Source: an uncultured Oscillospiraceae bacterium (lineage in GTDB: Bacteria; Bacillota; Clostridia; Oscillospirales; Oscillospiraceae). Taken from it: DNA of 64,000 bases. Below, piece by piece: positions 6,701-16,059 of this stretch (position 1 is the first letter of the stretch; the number at the start of each line of letters is the position of its first letter). The stretch lies in contig CAJUEG010000006.1 of NCBI GenBank assembly GCA_910584835.1, positions 1 to 64,000 on the forward strand, read 5' to 3'. Below the pieces are notes generated by a model. It did not search any database. It saw only the letters and a program-made list of their open reading frames with translations, and was not told the origin of the DNA. The position numbers and the translations under genes were made by a program.

Positions 6701-8986
6701 TCAATTCCGCCCAAAGAGGCGGCCCAGAAGCCCGGTGCGGCGCGAGTGGACCTTGACGGCCGGGCGCTTCTGAGGGGCCGTCTTGGCGGGCAGGGGCTTG
6801 GCCGCAGGGCGCTTGGGGGCGGCGGGGGTGGGGGCGGTCCGCTCCTGCGCCGGGGCCGCCGCCTTTTGGGGGGCGGGGGCGGCGTTCTGGGCCTCCGGCA
6901 GCGCCCACGCGCCGCTGCGGGCCTGATCGCAGAACCACTCCTGGGAGTTGAACAGCTCTCCATGGGCCCGGGCGTAGGAGCCGTCGGGCTGCTGCAGGCG
7001 GCCCTTTGCGGTGTCCCGGAGCTGGTCCTGGAACACCTGCTCCAGATGGGCGCGCAGGTCCGGGTCATGGACGGGGGCGGCCACCTCCACCCGGCGGGTG
7101 GTGTTGCGGGTCATGAAGTCGGCGGAGGAGATGTAGACCTGCCTGCGCTCTCTCGTGCCGAAGAGATAGATGCGGGCGTGCTCCAGATAGCGGCCCACAA
7201 TGCTCACCACCCGGATGTTTTCCGTATAGCCGGGCACGCCGCCGATGAGGCAGCAGATGCCCCGCACCACCATGTCGATTTTCACCCCCGCCTGGGACGC
7301 CTCAATGAGCTTGTCGATGAGCAGCTTGTCGGTGAGCCCGTTGAGCTTGAAGCCCAGATAGGCGGGGCTGCCCGCCCGGGCCTGCTCGATCTCCCCGTCG
7401 ATGAGGGCGGCGATCCTGTCTCTCAGGCAGGCGGGGGCCACCATCAGCCGTTGGCTGTCCTCCACCACCTCGCCCATGGAGAGGGCGTTGAACACCCCCG
7501 CCGCCTCCGCGCCGATCTCGGGGTCGGCGGTCATGAGGGCAAAGTCGGTATACAGCCGCACGGTGTCCTCGTTATAGTTTCCCGTGCCCACCTGGGTGAT
7601 ATACTCCACCTGGCCCTGGTGCATCCGGGTGATGAGGAGGAGCTTGGAGTGGACCTTCAGCCCGTCCAGGCCATAGATCACCCGGCACCCGGCCTGCTCC
7701 AGCACCCGGGACCAGCCGATGTTGTTCTCCTCGTCAAACCGGGCCCGCAGCTCCACCAGGGCCACCACCTCCTTGCCGTTTTCGGCGGCGTCCACCAGAG
7801 CCTCCACGATCTTGCTGTTTTGGGCCACCCGGTAGAGGGTCATTTTGATGGACACCACGTCCGGGTCCTGGCCCGCCTCCTGGAGCAGCTTGAGCAGGGG
7901 CCGCACGCTCTCGTAGGGGTAGCTGAGCATCAGGTCGCGGCGTCTGATCTGCTCCGCCATGGGGGCCAGGGGGTCCACATTGGGGGAGTTCTGGGGCACC
8001 CGGCGGGGGTAGAACAGCTCTGCCTTGTCCCGAAGCATGTCCCGCAGGGCGCCCACGAAGGTGAAGTCCAAAGGGACGCCGCTGGAGAACAGGTGCTTTT
8101 TGGACAGCCCCAGGCAGGAGCACAGGCTGTCCCGCACGGAGTCGGTGAGCTTGCCCTGGTAGTCCAGCTTCACGGGCTGGAGGCGCTTGCGCCGGCGGAT
8201 CATCTTCTCCATGCTCTTGCGGTATTCCTCCGCCAGCATGCCGCTCATCTCCGATGAGGCGTCGTCCATGTGGATGTCGGCGCTGCGCACCAGACGGATG
8301 AGCACCGTGCCCTCCACCTTATAATGGGTAAAAATCTTGGGGAGGAAGCCGGCGATCAGCTCCTCCACCAGCACGAACCGCCCGCCCTCCCCGGGCAGGG
8401 GGACCAGGCGGCGCAGGACGCCCTCGCCGCAGGGGACGATGCCCATGCGCTCGCCGCCGTTTTTGGTTTTGAGGATGGCCACGGCGTAAATCTGCTTGTT
8501 GCGCAGGAAGGGGAAGGGCTGCTTGCGTCCGATGATCTGGGGGGAGAGCAGGGGCAGCACGCTGGAGTTGAAATATTTTTCCAAAAAGGATTGGGCCTTG
8601 TCGGGAAGGCCTTGGAACCGGCACAGCTCCACCCCCTGGCCCGCCAGCTCCCGCAGCAGCCCTTTGCAGACGCGGTCCCGGTCGGCCAGGTATTCCCGCG
8701 TCTTTTCCAGCACGGCGGCGGCCTGCTGGGCGGAGGTCTGCCCTGTCTTGTCGTCCACGCTTTCCAGGTGCAGGGTGTCCATGAGCATTCCCATTCGGAC
8801 CATGTAGAACTCGTCCAGGTTGCTCTGGAAAATGGAGGCGAAATTCAGCCGCTCGCACAGGGGGTTGGCGGGGTCCTCCGCCTCCTCCAGAACCCGGCGG
8901 TTGAACTGGAGCCAGGACAGCTCCCGGTTGACATAGCATGGGGCGGGACCGGCGCTTGGGGCGGGGGAAGGGTTCTGTTCTCTCAT
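6701..8986 (-). CDS. ppk1: Polyphosphate kinase
   Basis: Ppk1 reversibly transfers the terminal phosphate of ATP to polyphosphate. The 761-residue protein shows the family order: the N-terminal YVNRELSWLQFNRRVLEEA segment, SNLDEFYMVRMGML, the head domain, and two phospholipase-D-like catalytic domains. The autophosphorylated histidine lies in LKVHSKLLLITR (near residue 445) and the second conserved histidine in EHARIYLFG (near 602). The C-terminal 75 residues are an Ala/Pro/Lys-rich tail absent from typical Ppk1. The chosen ATG follows GAGGAGG by 11 bases; a GTG at 9079 in frame would add 31 residues. The phosphofructokinase gene lies 67 bases downstream. Confidence 0.93.
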   Translation of the reverse strand: MREQNPSPAPSAGPAPCYVNRELSWLQFNRRVLEEAEDPANPLCERLNFASIFQSNLDEFYMVRMGMLMDTLHLESVDDKTGQTSAQQAAAVLEKTREYLADRDRVCKGLLRELAGQGVELCRFQGLPDKAQSFLEKYFNSSVLPLLSPQIIGRKQPFPFLRNKQIYAVAILKTKNGGERMGIVPCGEGVLRRLVPLPGEGGRFVLVEELIAGFLPKIFTHYKVEGTVLIRLVRSADIHMDDASSEMSGMLAEEYRKSMEKMIRRRKRLQPVKLDYQGKLTDSVRDSLCSCLGLSKKHLFSSGVPLDFTFVGALRDMLRDKAELFYPRRVPQNSPNVDPLAPMAEQIRRRDLMLSYPYESVRPLLKLLQEAGQDPDVVSIKMTLYRVAQNSKIVEALVDAAENGKEVVALVELRARFDEENNIGWSRVLEQAGCRVIYGLDGLKVHSKLLLITRMHQGQVEYITQVGTGNYNEDTVRLYTDFALMTADPEIGAEAAGVFNALSMGEVVEDSQRLMVAPACLRDRIAALIDGEIEQARAGSPAYLGFKLNGLTDKLLIDKLIEASQAGVKIDMVVRGICCLIGGVPGYTENIRVVSIVGRYLEHARIYLFGTRERRQVYISSADFMTRNTTRRVEVAAPVHDPDLRAHLEQVFQDQLRDTAKGRLQQPDGSYARAHGELFNSQEWFCDQARSGAWALPEAQNAAPAPQKAAAPAQERTAPTPAAPKRPAAKPLPAKTAPQKRPAVKVHSRRTGLLGRLFGRN

Positions 8987-9114
8987 GGCGGATGACGCCT
9001 CCTCGTTGGGTTGAAATTGGGGGCTGCCTATGGAATAATGTATCACTGTTTTTTTCCATGCGTAAGCCTTTTTGTACACTTTTTCGGACGCCGGCGGGGA
9101 GAGGCGGCGGATGG

Positions 9115-9156
9115 GGAAAAAAGGCGGCGCCCCGCCGGACAGGCGGGGCGCCGCTG
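9115..9156 (-). terminator. Terminator of the M14 peptidase gene
   Basis: The arms GCGGCGCCCCGCC and GGCGGGGCGCCGC are perfect and on the minus strand are followed by a run of six T. Confidence 0.85.
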
Positions 9157-9191
9157 GGTTTGCAGAAGATAGGACAGGGATCAGAGCGGGG

Positions 9192-12100
9192 TCACTTCAC
9201 GTCCTGGACCCGCAGCAGCATGGCGGCCAGCTGGGCCCGGACGGCGGTGGTCTTGGGGGAGAAGCTGGCTCCGCCGTTCACGTCGAGGCCGTCAATGCCC
9301 TTGATGATGCCGTTGGCGGCGCACCAGTTGGCGGCGTCCTTGGCCCAGTCGGCAATGGCGTCCACATCGGCGAAGTCCTTCAGGCTGTCGCCCTCCGCCT
9401 TGTGGGAGCCGGCGTTGCGGTAGAAGATGGCGGCCAGCTCCTGGCGGGTGGCGGTGTCGCGGGGCCGCAGGGCGCCGTTGCCGCCCTCCAGCACCTTCTC
9501 CTGGACGGCCCACAGCATGGCGTCGCGGGCCCAGTCGTGGATGTCGGCGGCGTCAGTGAAGGCGTCCAGCTCGTCGCCCTCCACCTCGGGGGAGCCGGCG
9601 ATGCGGTACAGGGTGGTGGCCACCATCTCACGGGAGACGGCCCCGTCGGGATTGAAGGCGTCGGGGGCGGTGCCGCCCATCAGCCCGGCCTCCACAACGG
9701 CGTCCACGGTGCCCGCGTACCAGGCGCTGTAGCGCACGTCCTTGAAGTCATGGCTCACGGCGCTGAAGGCGGCGTTGGCCACGAAGGTGAACTCGTCGCG
9801 CTGGTGCACCTTGTTGGTCAGGGTGTTGGCAAAGAGCACCACGTTCATGCCGTCCTCCCGGTAGGAGAAGGCCTGGATGGAGTTGTCCTTGAACGCCTTC
9901 AGGCCGTCGCCGGCGGGGAGGAAGCCCTCCAGCAGCTCCTTGGAGCCGTCCATGCGGACCAGCACCTGGGCGGCGTCGGGAATCCTGGTGAAGTAGCCCG
10001 CGCCGTAGCCGTACATGATGTAGTCGCCCTCGGACACGTAGCTGGCGGTAATCAGGCTCTTGGCGGGATAGGTCACGTAGCCCAGCGCGTCCATGGCGTT
10101 GCCGCTGGCGGTCTCGCGCACCAGGGCGTCCTCGGCAAAGAGCTTGGCGGCGGAGCGGACGGCGGCGGAGCCGTAGCCGATGTACGGCGTGCCCGCCTTG
10201 ACGGCGGCCAGGGCGGCGTCATCCAGGGCGGCGGCGCCGATGATCAGATCGGCCTTGGCGGGGTCGTCGGTGGTGGCAAAGCCCATGGTGCGCAGGGACT
10301 GGCGGTCGTAGTTATAGGCGTAGGAGCCGGACACCAGGGAGGTCTTCACAAAGCCGGAGGCATTGTCGCCGCCCTTGCCCGCGATATAAATGACAGGGGC
10401 GTGGTCCAGACTGCGGACCTCGGGGGCGTCGCCGTCCACAGAGGCGGCGGTGAGCAGATACTTGCCGGACACACGCGCGTAGTCCGCCTTGGAGACAAGG
10501 AAGCTGCCCACATAGTCGCCGGTGATGATGTGCCCCACGTCCTTGCCGGCCTTGAGCAGCTCGTTGACGGCGGCGACGGCGGCCTCGGAGGTGTTCTTGA
10601 GGATCACCTGGTCGGTGTCCACCTTGTCGGAGGCCACAGACCACTTGGTGCTCTCGGTGCAGGCGTCGGCGATGGTCTTGTAGGCGGCGGGCTCGGCACA
10701 GGTCACCATGTCGAAGCCGCGGGTCTTGTTGAAGGCGGTGATGCCCTCGGAGTAGAGCACGGGCCAGCCGGTGATGACGGTGCCGTCATACAGCGCGCCG
10801 TTGGCCACGCTGCGCTTGGCCTGGTACATGGACACCACGGCGGTGCCGGCGGGATACTCGACGCCGGAGTAGGTGAAGGCCTTGTCGGCGAACATCACCT
10901 TCACGCCGTTGCGGGTCAGGTAGGTGATCATCTGGTTGGCGGCGTCCAGGTTCTTCTGGTGGGCGCCGTCCAGGGGGATGATGTAGCACTCGGGATAGAA
11001 GTTGCCGTTCTGGCCCTCGCCGTCGTACTCGGGGCGGAACAGGGCGGCCTCGGCGCCCTCCACGTCGTACTGGTCGCAGAACCACTGGCCCACCAGGTCA
11101 TAGGCGTTGGAGTTGGCGTTGGTGACGCCGCGCTCAAAGATTTTGGCCTGGGCCAGCAGGTAGGACGCCTTGTTCTCGGCAATGTAGTTGGACTGCCCCA
11201 GCTGGCCGTAGGCGACGGCGGTGGAGGTGTGGTCGTTATACGCGGGCTGCTCCACCGTGTAGGCCACGGTGCCGTGGAGCATGGCGTACTGGGGGGTGTA
11301 GCTGGTGGACATGTCGTCCCAGGGATCGAACCACTGGGTCTGATCCTGGCCGTCGGCGGTCTTTTTGCCGTTGTAGCTCAGGTAGTCCCGCTGGGGAATG
11401 ACATAGCTGTTGTAGCCGTCGTTGTTGGCCACCGCGGCGATGCCGAAGGCCTCGCCGCCGGGGATGAGGTGCTCGGCCAGCAGGTCGTACTCAAAGTTGG
11501 GCTCGTGGGGGGGATCGCAGGGCTCGCACTGGAACGCCTCCACGCGGCCGTGGAACTCGGTGAAGCTGACGGGGTTCCACTGGGCGATCAGCCTGGTCAT
11601 GTTCTGGGTCTCGGCCTGGGTCTGGAAGGAGTTGTCGCGGTTCAGGTCGAAGCCGCCGGAGGAGGTGCGGGTCACATAGGTGCGGCCCTCCACGTTCTCC
11701 TCGGGGACGAGGATGAAGAACACGTCGTCCAGCAGCTCATCCACATTGACGGTGACGGTCTCCTGGGTGTAGTACTTGTCCAGGTCCACCACGTCGGAGC
11801 GGAAGGAAGCGCCCCAGGCGTTCTCCTGGATGTTGTCCACATGGAGGTAGCCCAGGTAGGTGGCGGTGTCCTTCACCAGGTCGGGGACGGCCACGCTGCC
11901 CGCCTCACCCTTGGGACCCAGCTCCTTGGCCAGCTCGGCTTTGCCCTCCTCGGTGAAGCCGGTGAGCTTGTTGTAGTCGATCTCGCCGCTCTCGCTGGCA
12001 GCGGTCTCCAGCAGCATGCGGGCGAACTTCAGAATGCCGTCCGTGGAGGAGACCTCGTTGGCGTGGACGTTGGAGTAGAGGATGGGCACCTGATAATCCT

Positions 12101-12926
12101 TCAGGGAGCCGTCCTCCAGCTTTTTAATCAGGGAGGAGGGATTGCTCTCCGCCTCGGCCTTGATGGACTTCCAGTTGTCCACGGCGTCCTCGCTCTTGGC
12201 GATGATGAGGTAGGGCATGTCCAGGCTGTCCATGCCGTTGTCGCCCTGGCTCTTGCCCATGGAGAACCTCTGCACATACAGGTCGGTGTTGTCCTTGCCG
12301 TACTTCACCAGCTCGTCGATGGCGGCATAGACTTCCTTCATGGTGTGGAACTCGTCATAAGGGGCGATCTTCACATTCACGGAGCCCAAAGCCTTGCCCT
12401 CCAGAGAGGGAGTGAGCTTGTACCAGCCGCACACGTCCATGTAAGCGCCGCCGTTGGAGTGGGGGACGCTGTAGTCGGGGGCGCCGTCGTAGTCGTAGAA
12501 GAACACCTTGCTTTCAAAGGAGACGGTCAGGCACACCTTGCCGTCCACGGTGGCGACGCCGGTGACGGGCTGGGTAAACAGCGGCTCGTCGTTCTGGGCC
12601 ATCCAGGTGTCCAGCGCGCCGCCCTCGGTGTGGTTGGGGAACTGCTTGGGGTCCAGGTAGCCGGCGGACTTGTCATAGTCCAGGGACCAGACCACCTTGT
12701 CCGCCGCGGCCTTGGCCTCCTCCTCGGTCATGTCCACGGGGACAGCGGCCTTGAAGGCGCGGGGCTGGGACAGATTGATGATGTTTTCGCCGCCGTCCTC
12801 AGAGACGTTGACGAAGGGGGTGTCCGCCGTGGGGTCCGCGGCCAGGGCCGGGAGGACCGTCAGGGACAGGCACAGAGCCAGTACGGTCAGCAGGGAAATG
12901 ACCTTTTTCCAGGGCGCTTGCTTCAT
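9192..12926 (-). CDS. Secreted M14-family zinc carboxypeptidase-like protein with three SLH domains
   Basis: This surface protein has about 1244 residues. A Sec signal peptide (MKQAPWKKVISLLTVLALCL onward, cleaved after ALA) is followed by an M14 domain. Its zinc ligands are visible in NVHANEVSS (His and Glu, near residues 286-289) and in FTEFHGR (third ligand, near 455). SFGGFDLNRD-like sequence around SSGGFDLNRDNSFQ is also typical of M14. A long middle region of unknown fold follows. Residues from about 1060 hold three SLH repeats (e.g. FNPDGAVSREMVATTLYRIA, RDTATRQELAAIFYR, SPKTTAVRAQLAAMLLR) for non-covalent cell-wall attachment. The ATG at 12926 was chosen for its signal peptide and GGTGAGG upstream; ATG 12956 would add ten residues. 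Substrate unknown. Confidence 0.88.
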   Translation of the reverse strand: MKQAPWKKVISLLTVLALCLSLTVLPALAADPTADTPFVNVSEDGGENIINLSQPRAFKAAVPVDMTEEEAKAAADKVVWSLDYDKSAGYLDPKQFPNHTEGGALDTWMAQNDEPLFTQPVTGVATVDGKVCLTVSFESKVFFYDYDGAPDYSVPHSNGGAYMDVCGWYKLTPSLEGKALGSVNVKIAPYDEFHTMKEVYAAIDELVKYGKDNTDLYVQRFSMGKSQGDNGMDSLDMPYLIIAKSEDAVDNWKSIKAEAESNPSSLIKKLEDGSLKDYQVPILYSNVHANEVSSTDGILKFARMLLETAASESGEIDYNKLTGFTEEGKAELAKELGPKGEAGSVAVPDLVKDTATYLGYLHVDNIQENAWGASFRSDVVDLDKYYTQETVTVNVDELLDDVFFILVPEENVEGRTYVTRTSSGGFDLNRDNSFQTQAETQNMTRLIAQWNPVSFTEFHGRVEAFQCEPCDPPHEPNFEYDLLAEHLIPGGEAFGIAAVANNDGYNSYVIPQRDYLSYNGKKTADGQDQTQWFDPWDDMSTSYTPQYAMLHGTVAYTVEQPAYNDHTSTAVAYGQLGQSNYIAENKASYLLAQAKIFERGVTNANSNAYDLVGQWFCDQYDVEGAEAALFRPEYDGEGQNGNFYPECYIIPLDGAHQKNLDAANQMITYLTRNGVKVMFADKAFTYSGVEYPAGTAVVSMYQAKRSVANGALYDGTVITGWPVLYSEGITAFNKTRGFDMVTCAEPAAYKTIADACTESTKWSVASDKVDTDQVILKNTSEAAVAAVNELLKAGKDVGHIITGDYVGSFLVSKADYARVSGKYLLTAASVDGDAPEVRSLDHAPVIYIAGKGGDNASGFVKTSLVSGSYAYNYDRQSLRTMGFATTDDPAKADLIIGAAALDDAALAAVKAGTPYIGYGSAAVRSAAKLFAEDALVRETASGNAMDALGYVTYPAKSLITASYVSEGDYIMYGYGAGYFTRIPDAAQVLVRMDGSKELLEGFLPAGDGLKAFKDNSIQAFSYREDGMNVVLFANTLTNKVHQRDEFTFVANAAFSAVSHDFKDVRYSAWYAGTVDAVVEAGLMGGTAPDAFNPDGAVSREMVATTLYRIAGSPEVEGDELDAFTDAADIHDWARDAMLWAVQEKVLEGGNGALRPRDTATRQELAAIFYRNAGSHKAEGDSLKDFADVDAIADWAKDAANWCAANGIIKGIDGLDVNGGASFSPKTTAVRAQLAAMLLRVQDVK

Positions 12927-12997
12927 CTTCCTCACCTTTTCTTGATCATTTGTCATACTTCGTCCGCTTTCGGAGGATGAAATATAGACATAATCCA

Positions 12998-13026
12998 ATT
13001 CTAAACCACCCAGGCCCTTTTGTCAA
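12998..13026 (-). promoter_or_regulatory. Promoter of the M14 peptidase gene
   Basis: On the minus strand TTGACA (13026-13021) is 17 bases from TAGAAT (13003-12998), a near-consensus pair. Confidence 0.65.
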
Positions 13027-13107
13027 GGCCGGGGGCGGGGCGGATACCGTCCCAAGGCCCCGCGGAGAAAAGCCGGGGACCTTCGGCATTTTAACTGCTT
13101 TTTGGAG

Positions 13108-13136
13108 TAGACGCGGGGCGGGAGTTGTGATAGAAT
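13108..13136 (+). promoter_or_regulatory. Possible promoter of the hemerythrin-CheX-REC gene
   Basis: TAGACG (13108-13113) is 17 bases from TAGAAT (13131-13136). The match is moderate. The leader is about 95 bases long and ends in the inverted repeat at 13200-13218. Confidence 0.35.
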
Positions 13137-13199
13137 ATTCTCAACGTACAGACTTGTGCGGTTAAGGGCTTGGCCATGGGAATGACCGGCGACAAAATG

Positions 13200-13218
13200 C
13201 GCTTGACTGTATCAAGCG
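13200..13218 (+). promoter_or_regulatory. Perfect 7-bp inverted repeat before the hemerythrin-CheX-REC start
   Basis: CGCTTGA and TCAAGCG flank a 5-base spacer and end just before the GGGAGGG ribosome binding site. It could be an operator or a leader hairpin affecting translation. Confidence 0.45.
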
Positions 13219-13231
13219 GGGAGGGATTTTT

Positions 13232-14575
13232 ATGGACAGTCAATTGGTTTGGCAGGACTGCTTCAACATCGGCGTGGAGTCCATCGATAAGGAACACCAG
13301 CGGCTTTTCAAAATCATCAGCCGGCTCTTTGAGTATGGGGAGGAGAAGGGCCAATGGGTGTGTCAGGAGGGTATCAAGTACTTCAAAAACCACGCGGTGA
13401 AGCATTTTGAGGATGAGGAGGCGTACATGGCGTCCATCGGCTATGAGGGGCTGGAGACGCACAGGCATATACACGAGGAGTTCCGGGAGAATACGCTGCC
13501 CGTGCTGGAGCGGGAGCTGAAGGAGACGGATTACGCCCCCGACGCGGTGAACCATTTCCTGGGGGTGTGCGCGGGGTGGCTCATCGGGCATACGATGACG
13601 GAGGACCAGGCCATCACCGGCGGGCGTGCGAGCCAGTGGAGGAATCTGCTGCCGGAGGAGGAGCTGGAGGCGCTGAAAAAGGTGATCGTCCAGCTGGTGT
13701 TCGACATGTTCCAGCTGGAATCCCAGGCCATCAGCAGCGCCTACGGCGGGGAGAAGTTCGGCAAGGGGGTGTACTACCGCCTGGTCTACGGCGCCAAGGA
13801 GGACAAGAAACGTCAGGAAGTTATCATGGTGTTTGAGGAGAAGCTGCTGATTAACACCGTGGGGAAGGTGATGGGACTTCAGACCAACAAGCTGGATTCC
13901 ATGCTCATCAACGCCGCCCGGTATATGGCGCGGCAGTTTGTGGGCCGGGTGATGGAGCTGGTGCCGGCCTTCGGCGGCCAGGAGCTGGAGGAGGAGAACC
14001 TGCTGTCCTACGAGCAGTTCAAAAAGGTGTTTGAGCGGGAAAAGCCCCAGGTCAGCCTGCTGTTCAACACCAGCGGCGCGGGTTACTTTGCCTACTGCGT
14101 CATCGCGCCCCATCTGCTGGAGAGCGGGGTGGGCACCCCCATTCAGCCGGAAAACGCCCTGACCGAGATCCAGGAGTACCTGACCAGGCGGGAAGAGGCG
14201 TCCGGAAAGCGGCGGGTGCTGGTGGTGGACGACTCCGCCACGATGCGGCAGGCCATGAAGAAGCTGCTGGAGGAGGACTACGAAGTGTCGCTGGCCGAGT
14301 CGGGGGTGGCCGCCATCCGAACCATCACCCTGGACAGGCCGGATATGGTGCTGCTGGATTATGAGATGCCGGTGTGCGACGGGCGGCAGACCCTGGAGAT
14401 GCTCCGTTCGGAGCCGGCCTTCGCGGAGCTTCCGGTGGTATTCCTCACCGGGCGGGGGGACCCGGACGTGGTGAGGAAGCTGCTGTCCCTGAAGCCGGTG
14501 GGCTATCTGCTGAAGTACTTGAAGCCGGAGGAGATCAAGAAGAAGATTGACGGCTTTTTTGAAAAGCTGGCGTGA
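13232..14575 (+). CDS. Bacteriohemerythrin - CheX-like - response-receiver fusion protein
   Basis: Three domains are read in order in 447 residues. Residues 1-130 are a bacteriohemerythrin (GVESIDKEHQRLF, NHAVKHFEDEE, THRHIHEEF, GWLIGHTMTED), which holds a di-iron site binding oxygen or NO. Residues 150-320 resemble the CheC/CheX/spatial CheX-like fold (GKVMGLQTNKLDSMLINAAR and the LLFNTSGAGYFAYCV strand). Residues 328-447 are a CheY-type receiver with the phospho-acceptor Asp in MVLLDYEMP (near 375), VVDDSATM and the conserved Thr and Lys positions (FLTGRG, SLKPVG). There is no DNA-binding or kinase domain. It looks like a soluble oxygen/NO-responsive phosphosignalling protein. The start has GGGGAGGG upstream. 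Its partner kinase is not in this window. Confidence 0.8.
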   Translation: MDSQLVWQDCFNIGVESIDKEHQRLFKIISRLFEYGEEKGQWVCQEGIKYFKNHAVKHFEDEEAYMASIGYEGLETHRHIHEEFRENTLPVLERELKETDYAPDAVNHFLGVCAGWLIGHTMTEDQAITGGRASQWRNLLPEEELEALKKVIVQLVFDMFQLESQAISSAYGGEKFGKGVYYRLVYGAKEDKKRQEVIMVFEEKLLINTVGKVMGLQTNKLDSMLINAARYMARQFVGRVMELVPAFGGQELEEENLLSYEQFKKVFEREKPQVSLLFNTSGAGYFAYCVIAPHLLESGVGTPIQPENALTEIQEYLTRREEASGKRRVLVVDDSATMRQAMKKLLEEDYEVSLAESGVAAIRTITLDRPDMVLLDYEMPVCDGRQTLEMLRSEPAFAELPVVFLTGRGDPDVVRKLLSLKPVGYLLKYLKPEEIKKKIDGFFEKLA

Positions 14576-14582
14576 AAAACCG

Positions 14583-14630
14583 AAAAGCCCCGGGGCGCGG
14601 GTGTGCACACCTGGCGCTCCGGGGCTTTTT
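14583..14630. terminator. Bidirectional terminator
   Basis: AAAAGCCCCGG and CCGGGGCTTTTT form the outer stem between two convergent genes, so both strands end in a T run. Confidence 0.8.
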
Positions 14631-14647
14631 GCGGGAAACGGGGGCGC

Positions 14648-15808
14648 TTACCCCCCGGCGCGGCGCAGCAGCGCCTCGTGGGCGGCGGCCATAACGGCCA
14701 GAATGACCAGCAGGTAGAGGGGAAACAGGGCGGGGCTGATGCAGTCGGAGATCAGCCCGAACAGGGGGGGCATCAGGCAGGTGCCCACGTAGGCGCTGGC
14801 CATCTGCACGCCGATGACCGCCTGGGACTTGTCCGCGCCGAAGTGGTCGGGGGTGGAGTGAATGACGCAGGGGTAGATGGGGGCGCAGCCCAGCCCCACC
14901 AGCACCAGCCCAGCCAGGGCGGCGTATTCGTGAAGGGGCAGCAGCAGAATAAGCGCCCCCAGCGCGATGACGCACTGGCCCAGCCGGATCATCCGGGAGT
15001 CGCTGAGCTTCATGGTGAGGAAGCCGCTGAGCGCCCGGCCCGCGGTGATGCCGAGGAAAAACATCCCGGCGTATCCCGCCGCCGTCTCCGCCGGAATACC
15101 TTTGTGCAGATGCAGATAGCTGCTGCCCCACAGGATGGCGGTCTGCTCCAGGGCGCAGTAGCAGAAGAAGGTGACCATGACCTCCTTTGCCCCGGGGATG
15201 CGGAAGACCTGGGACAGGGTGAGAGGGGGCGCATCCTGTCCCTCCCCGCCGCCCGCGCCCTTGTGGACCCGCCACAGGGGCAGGCTGACCGCCAGGATGG
15301 CGGTGAGGGCGATCTGGAGCAGGGAGATGTATCGGTAGCCCATGTGCCACCCGGCCCCGGTGGACAGGGCCAGTCCCATGATATAGGGTCCAATGGCCGC
15401 CCCCAGGCCCCACATGCAGTGCAGCCAGCTCATGTGGCGGCTGGCATAGTGCAGGGCCACGTAGTTGTTCAGCGCCGCGTCCACGCTGCCCGCCCCCAGG
15501 CCGTAGGGGACGGCCCACAGGCACAGCGCCCAGAACGACCCGCTGACGGAGAAGCCGAACAGGGCCGCGGCGGTCATGCCCACGCTGATGGCGGTGACCC
15601 GCCCGGTCCCCAGCCTTTTGGTGAGCCGGTCGCTTTGCAGGCTGGACACCACGGTGCCCATGGAGATAATAATGGAGATGGCCCCGGCCCAGGACGTGGG
15701 CACGCTGAGATCGGCGTGCATCACCGGCCAGGCGGAGCCCAGCAGGGAGTCGGGCAGGCCCAGGCTGATGAAGGAGAGGTAGATGACGGCCAGAAGCAGA
15801 TGTATCAT
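14648..15808 (-). CDS. MFS transporter
   Basis: This 386-residue protein has about twelve hydrophobic segments typical of the major facilitator superfamily. The signature-like region between segments 2 and 3 reads QSDRLTKRLGTGRVTA, and LGLPDSLLGSAWPVM in segment 1 resembles the FucP/sugar-type MFS subgroup. The ATG at 15808 has a perfect AAGGAGG eight bases upstream, so the nine extra residues possible from 15835 are rejected. No substrate-binding evidence is visible, and the neighbours give no clue, so the substrate is unknown. Confidence 0.85.
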   Translation of the reverse strand: MIHLLLAVIYLSFISLGLPDSLLGSAWPVMHADLSVPTSWAGAISIIISMGTVVSSLQSDRLTKRLGTGRVTAISVGMTAAALFGFSVSGSFWALCLWAVPYGLGAGSVDAALNNYVALHYASRHMSWLHCMWGLGAAIGPYIMGLALSTGAGWHMGYRYISLLQIALTAILAVSLPLWRVHKGAGGGEGQDAPPLTLSQVFRIPGAKEVMVTFFCYCALEQTAILWGSSYLHLHKGIPAETAAGYAGMFFLGITAGRALSGFLTMKLSDSRMIRLGQCVIALGALILLLPLHEYAALAGLVLVGLGCAPIYPCVIHSTPDHFGADKSQAVIGVQMASAYVGTCLMPPLFGLISDCISPALFPLYLLVILAVMAAAHEALLRRAGG

Positions 15809-15864
15809 ATTGTGTTCCTCCTTTTCCGCTGGCATGATTATACCATCGAAAAGGAGATACGCCT

Positions 15865-16014
15865 ATGGCAAAATTGCCGGATACGATCAAGTATTTCGTT
15901 CCCCGGTGCGGCGTTCCGCCGGTTCCCGCCAAGGCGTTCCGGGCCCGGAAGGGCCGCGCCCCTCGGCGTACCGGGAGAAAACTGCCCCTTGACAGAATGG
16001 TTTACTTGCTGTAG
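15865..16014 (+). CDS. Possible small protein of 49 residues
   Basis: An ATG at 15865 is preceded by a textbook AAGGAG site with 8-base spacing, and the frame encodes 49 mostly basic residues (MAKLPDTIKYFVPRCGVPPV at the start). The frame's end overlaps the -35 and -10 boxes of the BlaI promoter. The ribosome binding site is the only strong evidence; no family is recognised. Confidence 0.3.
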   Translation: MAKLPDTIKYFVPRCGVPPVPAKAFRARKGRAPRRTGRKLPLDRMVYLL

Positions 16015-16041
16015 ACTAGAGGTGGACTACAAGATGTAAAC
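15989..16041 (+). promoter_or_regulatory. Promoter with two BlaI-type operators
   Basis: TTGACA (15989-15994) is 17 bases from TAGACT (16012-16017). Two imperfect dyads, GTTTACTTGCTGTAG (16000-16014) and CTACAAGATGTAAAC (16027-16041), are in inverted orientation. The first lies within the promoter and the second just downstream. Their TAC...GTA cores match the known BlaI/MecI operator type, so the operon is probably autorepressed. Confidence 0.75.
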
Positions 16042-16059
16042 CAAAAGGAGGGACAGGCC

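Noticed and set aside
5662..6756. Plus-strand frame opposite phosphofructokinase
   Set aside because: Same cause: GC-rich antisense of a clear enzyme gene.
9072..12980. Very long plus-strand open frame opposite the M14 peptidase
   Set aside because: It mirrors the minus-strand peptidase gene, is Gly/Val/His-rich and lacks protein motifs; it is a result of high GC codon use in the real gene.
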